Of a DNA stretch of 64,000 nt, positions 28,498 through 37,053 are shown in pieces. The notes beneath the pieces were generated by a model. The model was not told where the DNA came from and made no database searches. It saw only the letters and a program-made list of their open reading frames with translations. Source of the DNA: Bacillus sp. cl95 (lineage in GTDB: Bacteria; Bacillota; Bacilli; Bacillales; Cytobacillaceae); the NCBI RefSeq assembly GCF_900115925.1, contig NZ_FOYF01000002.1, positions 218,099 through 282,098 of the forward strand. The letters are read 5' to 3'. Position 1 is the first letter of the stretch, and each line of letters begins with the position of its first letter. The position numbers and the translations under genes were made by a program.

Positions 28498-30219
28498 ATG
28501 GGTGTTAAGCCCCAATTCAAAAGAAATATCTTATTTCTATGGCTGATGCTTGTACCAATAGGAATGTGGTTTACATACCATACCTATCCGCCAGACTTAG
28601 CAGGATTGGAACTTGATTTACTTGTGTTTCTCATCCTTACATCTGTAGTGGCTGCAATGCCGATGGTCATTAATAATACGCCTATTTTCCTTGTTCAATG
28701 GGTGTCATTGGCAGCCTTTTTCAATTTTGGCTTATTTACAGAGATGATTCTTGGTCAAGTGGCCGTAATTGTCCTATTGATTAAGTTAAAAGTAACAAGG
28801 GATCAATGGTATAGATTGCCATTGAATTCGATTATGTTCTTCATTATCTCATTTATCTGCGGTAGTGTTTATTACATGTTGGGTGGGCCTGAACCAGGTG
28901 AAGTTATGATTGGGAAACCTCATTTGTTCGGTTTGGGTGCTATCTATGTCTTTCTTGAATTTGTTCTAAATCAAGTCATCATTTCTATCATTTTGTATAC
29001 TTTACATGGTTCAAAAATCTCTTTCTTTGGAAAAGATTTTGTATGGGAAACTGTTACATCTTTAATGACGGCACCAATTGGATTTGTTTTATATATCCTT
29101 TATAAAGAAGTAGGCTTAATTTCGGTCCTCTTTGTCGGAGTGCCATTTGCAAGTTTATCAATTATTTTGAATCTCTATTATTCTAGTCAAAAGATTAATG
29201 AATATCTGCAAAATGCGACGGAAATTGGACATCAACTTGCTGAACGACTTCAAGTAGATGATGTCATCGACTTGTTCATTCAGAGGATGAGTGAAATGCT
29301 TCCGGTAGATTATGCTTATATTTTGGATGTTATCGATGATAAGGAACTTCAGTTGATAAGAAGAATTGAGAATGGCTCTATTATGCCGAATGATATATCA
29401 AGTGTTCAAAAAGGCGAAGGTATTTGTGGCATAGTCTGGTCAACAAAAAATTCTGTCCTTTATTCCTCTAAAAAGGAATGGCAAAAAATTGTTGTCGGAT
29501 ATATGCCTGATCAGGTTGAAAGTGTCTTAAGTGTCCCAATTGTCCGTAATAGCAAAGTGGTTGGCATTTTGTTGTTAGCATCTAGAAATAAACGAGCTTA
29601 CGAAAAGTCGCAATTGATGATTGCGGATATCCTGTGTTCACACTTTGCGATTGCCATTGAAAATGCAAAGCACCATGAAATTGCCAAACAAAACAGTGAG
29701 CGATGTGCTTTAACGAAGCTCTATAACTATCGCTTTTTTGAAAATATGCTTTCTGAGGAATTTAGAAAACTTCACAACGGACAGCGTAAATTGCTGTCAT
29801 TAATCATTCTGGATTTAGATCATTTCAAATCTATTAATGATACTTATGGGCATCAAAGCGGGAATGAAATATTGTACGAACTCGCTTGGAGATTAGAAGA
29901 ATTGGTAGGGGACAGAGGGACCGTTGCCCGTTACGGCGGTGAAGAATTCGTTGTCTTGTTACCAGATACAGAAAGAGACGAAGCGACATTAATCGCTGAG
30001 CAAATCAGGCAAACGATTGCGGACAAACCATTTGTACTTACACAGCATATGAACGTAAACGAACATGCTCTAAATGTAAATGTCACAGCTTCCCTAGGGG
30101 TTGCAACAGCACCACAGGATGCGGATGATTCACTAGCGCTCATTCGTCATGCGGACCGTGCCTTGTATGTAGGGGCTAAGAGGGCAGGGCGAAATAGAGT
30201 TGCGGAATATGTGAAATAA
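28498..30219 (+). CDS. membrane diguanylate cyclase (TM-GAF-GGDEF)
   Basis: Makes c-di-GMP from two GTP. The 573-residue protein has an N-terminal membrane region of about seven or eight hydrophobic segments (residues 10-225). A GAF-type sensor domain follows (about 245-390, with VQKGEGICGIVWSTK and VLSVPIVRNSKVVGILLLAS). The C-terminal GGDEF domain (about 405-573) carries LDLDHFKSINDTYGHQSGN for metal and substrate and the active-site signature RYGGEEF. The inhibitory I-site RxxD expected five residues before GGEEF is replaced by GDRG, so product feedback by that site is unlikely. The layout is similar to B. subtilis DgcP/YtrP, but I do not claim orthology. It follows AGGAGGTGG and lies next to the type IV pilus locus. 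Confidence 0.9.
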   Translation: MGVKPQFKRNILFLWLMLVPIGMWFTYHTYPPDLAGLELDLLVFLILTSVVAAMPMVINNTPIFLVQWVSLAAFFNFGLFTEMILGQVAVIVLLIKLKVTRDQWYRLPLNSIMFFIISFICGSVYYMLGGPEPGEVMIGKPHLFGLGAIYVFLEFVLNQVIISIILYTLHGSKISFFGKDFVWETVTSLMTAPIGFVLYILYKEVGLISVLFVGVPFASLSIILNLYYSSQKINEYLQNATEIGHQLAERLQVDDVIDLFIQRMSEMLPVDYAYILDVIDDKELQLIRRIENGSIMPNDISSVQKGEGICGIVWSTKNSVLYSSKKEWQKIVVGYMPDQVESVLSVPIVRNSKVVGILLLASRNKRAYEKSQLMIADILCSHFAIAIENAKHHEIAKQNSERCALTKLYNYRFFENMLSEEFRKLHNGQRKLLSLIILDLDHFKSINDTYGHQSGNEILYELAWRLEELVGDRGTVARYGGEEFVVLLPDTERDEATLIAEQIRQTIADKPFVLTQHMNVNEHALNVNVTASLGVATAPQDADDSLALIRHADRALYVGAKRAGRNRVAEYVK

Positions 30220-30257
30220 GAAATGGCAGAATCTCACGTGAGATTCTGCCATTTCTT
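30218..30257. terminator. 40-bp perfect palindrome, bidirectional terminator
   Basis: A perfect palindrome centred on CACGTG, with 20-base arms beginning AAGAAATGGCAGAATC. It begins at the last bases of the diguanylate cyclase stop codon and ends seven bases before the end of the convergent prepilin gene. Its A-rich left edge and T-rich right edge give a terminator tail on both strands. Confidence 0.88.
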
Positions 30258-30263
30258 ATTGAA

Positions 30264-31196
30264 TTAATAATTAACGATTATTCCATCGTTTTCATCGATG
30301 TACCAATTTGAATTAGAATTTACACAAGAATTATCGAAGTATAGGTTAGAATCAGTGAATTCTTCCAATTTCCCATTCTTTATATAGTAAACGTCGCCTT
30401 TAATACAGATTTCTGCTTTACTGGTTTGTTTTTCTACTGCATCCTTTGTTAAGAAAATGGCATCTCCATAAACATTTAACTCCGACTTCCCGTTAATATC
30501 TATCTTCTCGAAGATGGCTTCATGTAATACTTCCACTGATCCTTTCCATCCGCCCACTGATCTAAAAGCTTCAAACCAAGCGGAGGGATTGTTCACAATA
30601 TGTGTGTCGTTATCGTTTAATTTAAATTCAGAATAATAGAATTTACCTGTACTAGAACTTATATAGGTATTACTGAATGGAACAACCGGATATATTTTAG
30701 GGTCCTTAATTGGAGCAGGGTTGCCGGCTCTTGATACTTTAGACACGATTATTTTAGAAGTAAGTATTACGTCCTCAGAAGCTGTTTTTCCTTTGCTAGT
30801 AAAGTTGACCGTGACGTCACTCGATGTATTACTACAGTCAATGGCTGTCATAGTAGATGGAACAATAATTTGGTAATTATTCTGGTTTTCGATTGTTTTT
30901 AAATCTAGAAGTTTTAGACTGCTCTTTCTAGTATTGTATTGATTTTTGAACTCTGTACAGAAATTAGTTTTGTTTGTTTCCATAGCGACTTTAGCTGGTG
31001 CGATCATGTTATTTAATTCAGTTTTATAATAAGTGATTCCCATTTCAGCTAAATCCGTGGCTTTGTTACGGTTCTCCGTCTTGTTAAATTGCTTATTTGC
31101 AGTCATTGCCATTCCGCTTAATGAAAGTCCAAGAATCACTATTACTGTCATCATGACCATTACTAAGATTAAGGTGTATCCTTTTTCATTCCTCAT
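30264..31196 (-). CDS. large minor prepilin lacking Glu5, PilX/GspK-like
   Basis: 310-residue protein with a type IV prepilin N-terminus: short leader MRNEKG, then YTLILVMVMMTVIVILGLSL. The conserved glutamate at mature position 5 is missing (Leu instead), as in tip pseudopilins such as GspK and in PilX-type proteins. The remainder is a predicted extracellular domain with four cysteines (residues around 98, 120, 280 and 293) that could form disulfides. The start at 31196 follows AGGAGAGGGGCGG. It is the last gene of a three-gene minus-strand unit (order 32116 to 30264). Its likely role is pilus tip or priming complex; this is inference from the family. Confidence 0.75.
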   Translation of the reverse strand: MRNEKGYTLILVMVMMTVIVILGLSLSGMAMTANKQFNKTENRNKATDLAEMGITYYKTELNNMIAPAKVAMETNKTNFCTEFKNQYNTRKSSLKLLDLKTIENQNNYQIIVPSTMTAIDCSNTSSDVTVNFTSKGKTASEDVILTSKIIVSKVSRAGNPAPIKDPKIYPVVPFSNTYISSSTGKFYYSEFKLNDNDTHIVNNPSAWFEAFRSVGGWKGSVEVLHEAIFEKIDINGKSELNVYGDAIFLTKDAVEKQTSKAEICIKGDVYYIKNGKLEEFTDSNLYFDNSCVNSNSNWYIDENDGIIVNY

Positions 31197-31211
31197 TTTC
31201 CCGCCCCTCTC

Positions 31212-31664
31212 CTAATAGCGCTTGATAATTGTTTCGATTTCTTCAAAGTCTCCGTTTTGATCAGTGATTTTGATATAAAGGCTTAATGGTTTGGATGAAT
31301 CTATCTCTTTCGGTCCTGTTAAAACGGAATAAGTATTTGTCCCTGTTACGTCATATTTTATCAGGATTTTCAATTTATCTTTATGTAATGGGATATTTGC
31401 GCTTGTCGTTCCAATGGAAGCTTTTTGAGTACTTGAATCTAGGGAAAGTATGTATTTATTATTCTTAGTATGGTAATTCTTGATGGTTGCCACAATAAGG
31501 TTTGCTTCCTGTGAAAGGCTCGTTTTTGTGGAAATGCGCTTGAAATTTTGTTGGGAACCAATGAAGACCCCGTAAATAAGCGTTGAAACAAGCGATAAGA
31601 TGGCCAAAGTGGCCAGAACTTCTATTAATGTTATCCCCTTTTGATTTTTCATCGTTTTACTCAC
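31212..31664 (-). CDS. minor prepilin, type II/IV pilin-like
   Basis: 150-residue protein with leader ending in NQKG and mature start ITLIEVLATLAILSLVSTLI, including Glu5. That is the class III signal processed by PilD. The C-terminal part is short and beta-rich (SLYIKITDQNGDFEEIETI). The GTG at 31664 overlaps the upstream gene's stop (GTGA), implying translational coupling; an in-frame ATG at 31652 is a possible alternative start. Confidence 0.82.
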   Translation of the reverse strand: MSKTMKNQKGITLIEVLATLAILSLVSTLIYGVFIGSQQNFKRISTKTSLSQEANLIVATIKNYHTKNNKYILSLDSSTQKASIGTTSANIPLHKDKLKILIKYDVTGTNTYSVLTGPKEIDSSKPLSLYIKITDQNGDFEEIETIIKRY

Positions 31665-32116
31665 TTTCTGATATATGTGTACGTCTCAGATTTGTGGTTT
31701 GGATTGCTAGGATCTGCAACCATCACCTTAACTTGAATTAGTCCGGTTTCATTTATATATGAAAAAGTTGCAAGAATTTGATTGGGATTGTTTTGTATGA
31801 ATGGAGTTGAGCTTTTCTTAGAGAAGAATTTTTCCAGAGCTGTCTTATCAATCGATTTCGGTGTGAAAGGACTACTAAAAATAGTTTTTATATCGTTATC
31901 CTTTTCAAGTTCACTTCTAGTGATATTTTCCTCTACCAAGTTGATCACTGTTTGAGCAGTTTGGGTGTAATCTAGTTTTTGCTCATTCTTTTTATTAAAA
32001 ATGGTCGATTGGGTAAAAAAGCCCATGAAAGAAGTCATGATAATAAATAGTAGTATGATTGAAAGTAAGACCTCAATGAGGGTGAATCCTCTTTCGTTAT
32101 GCTTTAAGTCACACAT
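31661..32116 (-). CDS. minor prepilin, type II/IV pilin-like
   Basis: 151-residue protein: leader MCDLKHNERG, then FTLIEVLLSIILLFIIMTSF with Glu5, followed by a small extracellular domain. Its ATG follows AAAGGAGGTG, one of the best ribosome sites in the window. It is first in the minus-strand unit and divergent from the main pilus operon, with 162 bases between the two start codons. Confidence 0.82.
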   Translation of the reverse strand: MCDLKHNERGFTLIEVLLSIILLFIIMTSFMGFFTQSTIFNKKNEQKLDYTQTAQTVINLVEENITRSELEKDNDIKTIFSSPFTPKSIDKTALEKFFSKKSSTPFIQNNPNQILATFSYINETGLIQVKVMVADPSNPNHKSETYTYIRK

Positions 32117-32278
32117 TAATTTTCGACACCTCCTTTTAAATTACTTACAAATATTATACAATATTTAGTAGACGAAATTTGTCTAATTCGTAAAAAAATA
32201 GACGAATTTATATAAAAAGATAGAAATTAGTAGTTTTATAGCGACTTTTTTCCTAGAAAATGTTTGAGGAGTGGTCAA
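32117..32278. promoter_or_regulatory. divergent control region of the pilus locus
   Basis: Non-coding, very AT-rich. Two direct repeats TAGACGAA(A/T)TT begin at 32169 and 32199, exactly 30 bp apart. Between them lies the inverted half-site GTCTAATTCGT (32181-32191). TAGAC...GTCTA and AATTCGT...ACGAATT are inverted repeats within the same stretch. On the minus strand a TATAAT (inside GTATAATATT, about 32155-32160) points toward the minor prepilins. The repeats look like operator sites of an unidentified regulator. Confidence 0.6.
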
Positions 32279-32932
32279 ATGGACAGTGTTTTGTGGTTAG
32301 TAGGTTCCCTCGTTTTATTAGTGCCAATTATTTATTTGTTGCCTTTAGGACTCACGAAAAAAGGTAAAATGGTAACGGTATGTACAGCCTTTTTTGTGTC
32401 CCTTTTAGGCCAAATGGTCGTTGTTTTATACAATTCAACCATTTCTATTATGTTGCTCTTAACTGTCCTATTACTTGCTACATACATTATTCACAATAGG
32501 TTAGCCCCTACAATGTATCTTCTACCTACTTCTGTCGATGAATTAGGAGAAGAAAAGGATATGGAAGAATATTTAGAGTTATACCAAAAACCAAAAGTCG
32601 ATTTGTTTGTAGAAGACGATAGTCTAAGAACGACTGTGAAATCGAATCAGGAACTTAATCTAAAGACATTAACTGAAGGCACAGTTGATTTAAGAAATGA
32701 TCAGGATTTGAGTACGGACGATTCTCTTGTAGAGGATGAAATCTCCTTATTATGGGATAGAGAAGTCGAACTGAAATTCAATGAAAATCTCGTACAAAAC
32801 GGTGACGAAGAAAGTAAACCATTTTTTAAAACAGAAGAAGACTTTGGTGAAGTATATGACGTGGATTGGTCTCTCCTGGAAGCAAATGAGAATCTTAATA
32901 GTGACGTAGAAAGAGAGAAACAACTAGTCTAG
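32279..32932 (+). CDS. membrane protein with acidic tail, first gene of pilus operon
   Basis: 217-residue protein I do not recognise. Residues about 4-25, 32-52 and 56-76 are hydrophobic (LWLVGSLVLLVPIIYLLPLG; VTVCTAFFVSLLGQMVVVL; ISIMLLLTVLLLATYII), so about three membrane spans. The remaining 140 residues are soluble and strongly acidic (many E and D) without cysteines. The start at 32279 follows GAGGAG. It is separated from the next gene by 11 bases and is therefore a member of the pilus operon. It could be an inner scaffold or partner of the assembly ATPase; nothing in the sequence proves this. Confidence 0.75.
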   Translation: MDSVLWLVGSLVLLVPIIYLLPLGLTKKGKMVTVCTAFFVSLLGQMVVVLYNSTISIMLLLTVLLLATYIIHNRLAPTMYLLPTSVDELGEEKDMEEYLELYQKPKVDLFVEDDSLRTTVKSNQELNLKTLTEGTVDLRNDQDLSTDDSLVEDEISLLWDREVELKFNENLVQNGDEESKPFFKTEEDFGEVYDVDWSLLEANENLNSDVEREKQLV

Positions 32933-32943
32933 GAGGGTGTTTG

Positions 32944-34320
32944 GTGAAGAAAACAGGACAAGCTATAAAACTTTTTCTTGTACTTGTATTGTGTACTACA
33001 TATTTTCTGGGTTTCTCGCGTTATGGTGCAAAAGCGTTCCAATCCATAAATGGAGTGAGTGATGTATATCCTGCGGGTACGGTCATTGGAAACATCTCTA
33101 TGGAAGGCAAAACAGCTGAGGAAGCTAAATCTGAATTGACAAATAAGTATGCTGATTGGGTTAAGAATGCAACATTATCACTTCAATTTAAAGAAAAAAA
33201 TGTACCTATGAATGTTGAAAATTTCCATTTCAATATTGAAGAGTCTGTGAATGCTGTCGTGGCTGGCAAAGAAACACCGTTAATGGTTACGCTTGAAAAA
33301 GGTGTCGTTCTAGAAACAATGTCGCAAATATCTAGTGATTTAGATGAAAAGACAATGAATGTAAACCGACTATTAGATGAGCTAACCTCAATAGCTAGCA
33401 GAATGGCCATTGATGAAAAAATAGTTAGTCTAAGTGAGTTTTTGTTAGCAAAGGAAAATAAATCCGATACAATCTCTGAGGTTGTGATTCAAACAAAAGA
33501 AGCTCCTGAGAAAATAGATGAAATCGCTGCAAAACTTTATAAGGTTACCATTCCTTCACAAGCTACTTTCTCGTTACTAGATTATGCAAAAGAACAAGGG
33601 CTTGAAAATGCACCTTCTTCAACAATGAGTATCATTGCATCAGGCATTTATGAGGCTATCCTACCGACTAATTTCTCCATTATCGAAAGAAATATCGGAC
33701 AAGAATTGCCAGCATTCGCTGACCTTGGCTTTGAGGCGAAAATTGATAGTTCCAATCATCTAGATCTTGGTTTCTCCAATCCTAATACGAGCGACTATAT
33801 GGTGGAACTTCAATGGAACGGACAAGAATTATCAGTGAAATTAGTGGGAGAAGCTTTACTTTACGATTATAAAATCGTTACTAAAAATAAAGCCGACTAC
33901 GAACCTAAGACAATTAAGCAATATAGTCCGCATTTAGCGACTGGCCAAAAAAAAGTCAAGCAAAAAGGTGAAAAAGGCTATATGATTACAGTTCACAGAG
34001 AAATTTATGATAATGGTCAACTGTTAAAAACAGAACCTATTTCAGAGGATTTCTATGCTCCTGTTCCGCAAATTGAAATCCATGCACTGCCTGCCGTTCC
34101 GGTAACTCCTGGAACAACAACCGGAACGAACGCAACTGGTACAAGTCCGGATGTACAACAACCCGTTGCAGGAACAACCACTACTCCCAATACTAACTTG
34201 CCATTACCGACTGATCAACAGAATCAGACCGGACCAACTGGAACGACGTCAGTTTCTGAAGCCACTGAAACTCCAACGGACGATAATCTATGGGGAAAAC
34301 CTAACGAGCAACCTAAATAA
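32944..34320 (+). CDS. VanW-like / G5-domain exported protein in pilus operon
   Basis: 458-residue protein anchored or secreted by an N-terminal hydrophobic segment (KLFLVLVLCTTYFLGFSRYG). It has a peptidoglycan-binding-4-like repeat (YPAGTVIGNISMEGKTAEEA, about 40-110), a VanW-like region (about 200-320, with ATFSLLDYAKEQG in place of the usual FSF motif), then a G5-type domain (about 320-385). A Thr/Pro/Gly-rich tail ends it. VanW and G5 modules are typical of wall-associated proteins, so it may help the pilus cross or attach to the wall. The GTG at 32944 follows AGGAGGGTG at seven bases; a TTG at 32941 is too close. Confidence 0.8.
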   Translation: MKKTGQAIKLFLVLVLCTTYFLGFSRYGAKAFQSINGVSDVYPAGTVIGNISMEGKTAEEAKSELTNKYADWVKNATLSLQFKEKNVPMNVENFHFNIEESVNAVVAGKETPLMVTLEKGVVLETMSQISSDLDEKTMNVNRLLDELTSIASRMAIDEKIVSLSEFLLAKENKSDTISEVVIQTKEAPEKIDEIAAKLYKVTIPSQATFSLLDYAKEQGLENAPSSTMSIIASGIYEAILPTNFSIIERNIGQELPAFADLGFEAKIDSSNHLDLGFSNPNTSDYMVELQWNGQELSVKLVGEALLYDYKIVTKNKADYEPKTIKQYSPHLATGQKKVKQKGEKGYMITVHREIYDNGQLLKTEPISEDFYAPVPQIEIHALPAVPVTPGTTTGTNATGTSPDVQQPVAGTTTTPNTNLPLPTDQQNQTGPTGTTSVSEATETPTDDNLWGKPNEQPK

Positions 34321-34340
34321 ACAATAAAGCAGGGATAAGT

Positions 34341-36002
34341 ATGAAAACAACGAGGAAACGTTTAGGGGATTTGCTCATTGAAGCAGGATTAATTACAGAA
34401 GAGCAGCTTCAAGCTGCTTTAAAAGAGAAAACGGTCAATCAAAAACTGGGTGATGTTTTACTGCAAAGAGGATATATCACCGAGCAACAGCTTATTGAAG
34501 TACTTGAATTTCAGCTGGGTATTCCACATATTAGCTTGTATCGTTATCCTTTTGACACCAATCTTCTGACATTGATCCCAAAGGAATTGGCTAGAAGAAA
34601 CCTGATCATCCCTTTGAAAAAAGAAGGTGACAGACTATTTGTCGCAATGGCCAATCCAATGGATTTTTTCATCATCGATGATTTACGTTTATCGACAGGA
34701 TTTCATATCGAAACCGCTATTGCTACAAAAGATGATATTTTACGCGCGATTAATAAGTACTATAATTCTGAAGATGGATTTGAAGAACTGTTTGGCGAAC
34801 CACAAGTGAAAGAGGTTACAAGAGATGACGATGTGACGGATCAAAACTCACCAATCGTCCGACTTGTTAACCAAATTCTTTCGAATGCTGCCGTCCAAAA
34901 AGCCAGTGATATTCATATCGATCCCCAAGAAACGAAAGTGGTCGTTCGCTATCGAATTGATGGTGTCCTACGCCAGGAACGGGTATTGCCCAAACAAATG
35001 CAGAACGTATTGACAGCCCGTATCAAGATTATGTCAAATCTTGATATTACGGAACATCGAATCCCTCAGGACGGACGAATCAAAATCAATCTCGATTTTC
35101 ATCCAGTCGACCTGCGTGTTTCAACATTGCCAACCGTTTTTGGTGAAAAAATCGTTATGCGTTTGCTGGACATGGGAACCTCACTCAACGATATTACGAA
35201 AATTGGATTCAACCAATTAAATTTGCAAAGATTTATGGAAATGATTGAAAAGCCAACAGGAATTGTCCTCATCACAGGTCCAACTGGTTCAGGCAAGTCT
35301 TCAACCTTATATGCGGCATTGAATAAGTTGAACAGCGATGAAGTCAATATCATTACAATTGAAGATCCTGTTGAGTATCAGCTTGAAGGGATCAACCAGA
35401 TTCAAGTCAATCAAAACGTTGGCATGACCTTTGCTGCTGGACTTCGTTCCATCTTACGTCAAGATCCAAACATCATCATGGTCGGAGAAATACGAGATAG
35501 AGAGACAGTAGAAGTAGCAATTAGAGCTTCATTAACGGGTCACCTCGTCTTGAGTACCCTTCACACAAATGATTCAATTGGTACGATTACGAGACTACTA
35601 GATATGGGCGTGGAGCCTTTTCTTCTTGCCTCATCACTGAGTGGTATTGTGGCTCAACGTCTGGTTCGAAAGGTTTGCCGTGATTGTGTGGAAACAATCG
35701 CCCCTTCTAAACGAGAGATGGAGATATTCGCTCGTCGTGGGATAAAGATTGATAAAGTGGTGAAAGGTCGAGGATGCTCATCATGCAATATGACCGGCTA
35801 TAAAGGCCGGGTTGCACTACATGAAGTGCTTTGCGTAGATGATGAAATTCGACGTGTCATTATGAATGGCGAATCGTTCCATAAACTTCGTGAGTATGCG
35901 ATGAAAAGTAAAACAGTCTTTTTAATAGATGATGGCCTTTTAAAGATTAAACAAGGCTTAACAACAACAGAAGAAGTATTGCGTGTAGCTATTTTGGAGT
36001 AG
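34341..36002 (+). CDS. pilB: type IV pilus assembly ATPase PilB
   Basis: Hexameric GspE/PilB-family motor that drives pilus extension. The 553-residue protein starts with tandem MshEN-type motifs (RLGDLLIEAGLITEEQL near residue 7; KLGDVLLQRGYITEQQL near 35), the kind that binds c-di-GMP in some PilB/MshE proteins. It then has the N2 domain (VRYRIDGVLRQE), Walker A GPTGSGKSS near 313, the Asp box, Walker B IIMVGEIRD near 378, the His box TGHLVLSTLHTND, and the tetracysteine zinc site (CRDC about 446, CSSC about 478). It starts 20 bases after the previous gene. Confidence 0.95.
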   Translation: MKTTRKRLGDLLIEAGLITEEQLQAALKEKTVNQKLGDVLLQRGYITEQQLIEVLEFQLGIPHISLYRYPFDTNLLTLIPKELARRNLIIPLKKEGDRLFVAMANPMDFFIIDDLRLSTGFHIETAIATKDDILRAINKYYNSEDGFEELFGEPQVKEVTRDDDVTDQNSPIVRLVNQILSNAAVQKASDIHIDPQETKVVVRYRIDGVLRQERVLPKQMQNVLTARIKIMSNLDITEHRIPQDGRIKINLDFHPVDLRVSTLPTVFGEKIVMRLLDMGTSLNDITKIGFNQLNLQRFMEMIEKPTGIVLITGPTGSGKSSTLYAALNKLNSDEVNIITIEDPVEYQLEGINQIQVNQNVGMTFAAGLRSILRQDPNIIMVGEIRDRETVEVAIRASLTGHLVLSTLHTNDSIGTITRLLDMGVEPFLLASSLSGIVAQRLVRKVCRDCVETIAPSKREMEIFARRGIKIDKVVKGRGCSSCNMTGYKGRVALHEVLCVDDEIRRVIMNGESFHKLREYAMKSKTVFLIDDGLLKIKQGLTTTEEVLRVAILE

Positions 36003-36012
36003 GAGTCTAAAT

Positions 36013-37053
36013 ATGAAAGAAAAAATTGATGCGCTGCTCAAAGCAGCATTTGAATTCAAGGCATCGGATATACACTTGACCGTCGGAGTACCGCCAGTCA
36101 TGCGTATTAATGGCGAGCTTCGAAGATATGGACAAGAAGCATTGAAACCTGCTGACACAGAAGGTATGGCTAAAGCGATTGTGCCTGAGAATATGTGGGA
36201 ACTGTTTAAAGAGAAAGGTGAACTTGATTTCTCCTACGGTGTATCAGGTGTGTCACGGTTCAGGGTAAACTCTTATTTTCAACGAAACTGTATCGCCATG
36301 GCATTAAGAACAGTTCCTGCAAATGCACCATTAATTGATGATCTTGGCATGCCCGATATCATCAGAGAATTAACGAAGAAGCCTCAAGGACTGCTACTTG
36401 TTACAGGTCCTACTGGTAGTGGTAAGTCCACAACATTAGCTTCGATGATCAATCATATGAACGAGACACAGCGAAAGCATATCATCACATTAGAGGATCC
36501 GATTGAATATCTTCATAAACACGGTAACTCCATCATTGATCAAAGAGAAATTGGCTTTGACACAAAGAATTTTACGAATGGTTTAAGAGCTGCACTAAGA
36601 CAGGATCCAGATGTCATTCTCGTAGGTGAAATGCGTGACTTGGAAACGATTCAAACGGCTATCACAGCAGCTGAAACAGGACATCTGGTCCTAGGTACAT
36701 TGCATACATCGAGTGCACCGGCAACGATTAACCGTATTATTGATGTATTTGAGCCTGCTCAGCAGCCGCAAATAAGAATTCAGTTAGCATCAGTTCTTGT
36801 TGGAATCATTTCACAAAGATTATTTCCAACACCTGATAAGCAGGGCAGAAAAGCAGCAACCGAAATCATGATCAATAATGCTGCAATCGCCAATTTGATC
36901 CGTAATGAAAAAATTCATCAGATTCCTAGTATCATGCAAACTTCCCGTGCCCTCGGGATGCATACGCTAGAAACGAGTATCAGAGAAATGATAGAAAAAG
37001 GGCTCATTCATAAAGAATCAGCACTTCCTCATCTACAGGAGAAGTATATTTAA
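36013..37053 (+). CDS. pilT: type IV pilus retraction ATPase PilT
   Basis: Motor for pilus retraction and twitching or DNA uptake. 346 residues, normal for PilT. It shows ASDIHLTVGVPPVMRINGEL at the N-terminus, Walker A GPTGSGKST (about 132-140), Walker B DVILVGEMRD near 200, the His box TGHLVLGTLHTSSA, and a C-terminal AIANLIRNEKIHQI block corresponding to the AIRNLIRE retraction motif of PilT. It lacks the zinc cysteines of PilB. It begins 10 bases after pilB, and its stop overlaps the pilC start by one base. PilT is not part of the B. subtilis com machinery, so this is a true T4P locus. Confidence 0.95.
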   Translation: MKEKIDALLKAAFEFKASDIHLTVGVPPVMRINGELRRYGQEALKPADTEGMAKAIVPENMWELFKEKGELDFSYGVSGVSRFRVNSYFQRNCIAMALRTVPANAPLIDDLGMPDIIRELTKKPQGLLLVTGPTGSGKSTTLASMINHMNETQRKHIITLEDPIEYLHKHGNSIIDQREIGFDTKNFTNGLRAALRQDPDVILVGEMRDLETIQTAITAAETGHLVLGTLHTSSAPATINRIIDVFEPAQQPQIRIQLASVLVGIISQRLFPTPDKQGRKAATEIMINNAAIANLIRNEKIHQIPSIMQTSRALGMHTLETSIREMIEKGLIHKESALPHLQEKYI

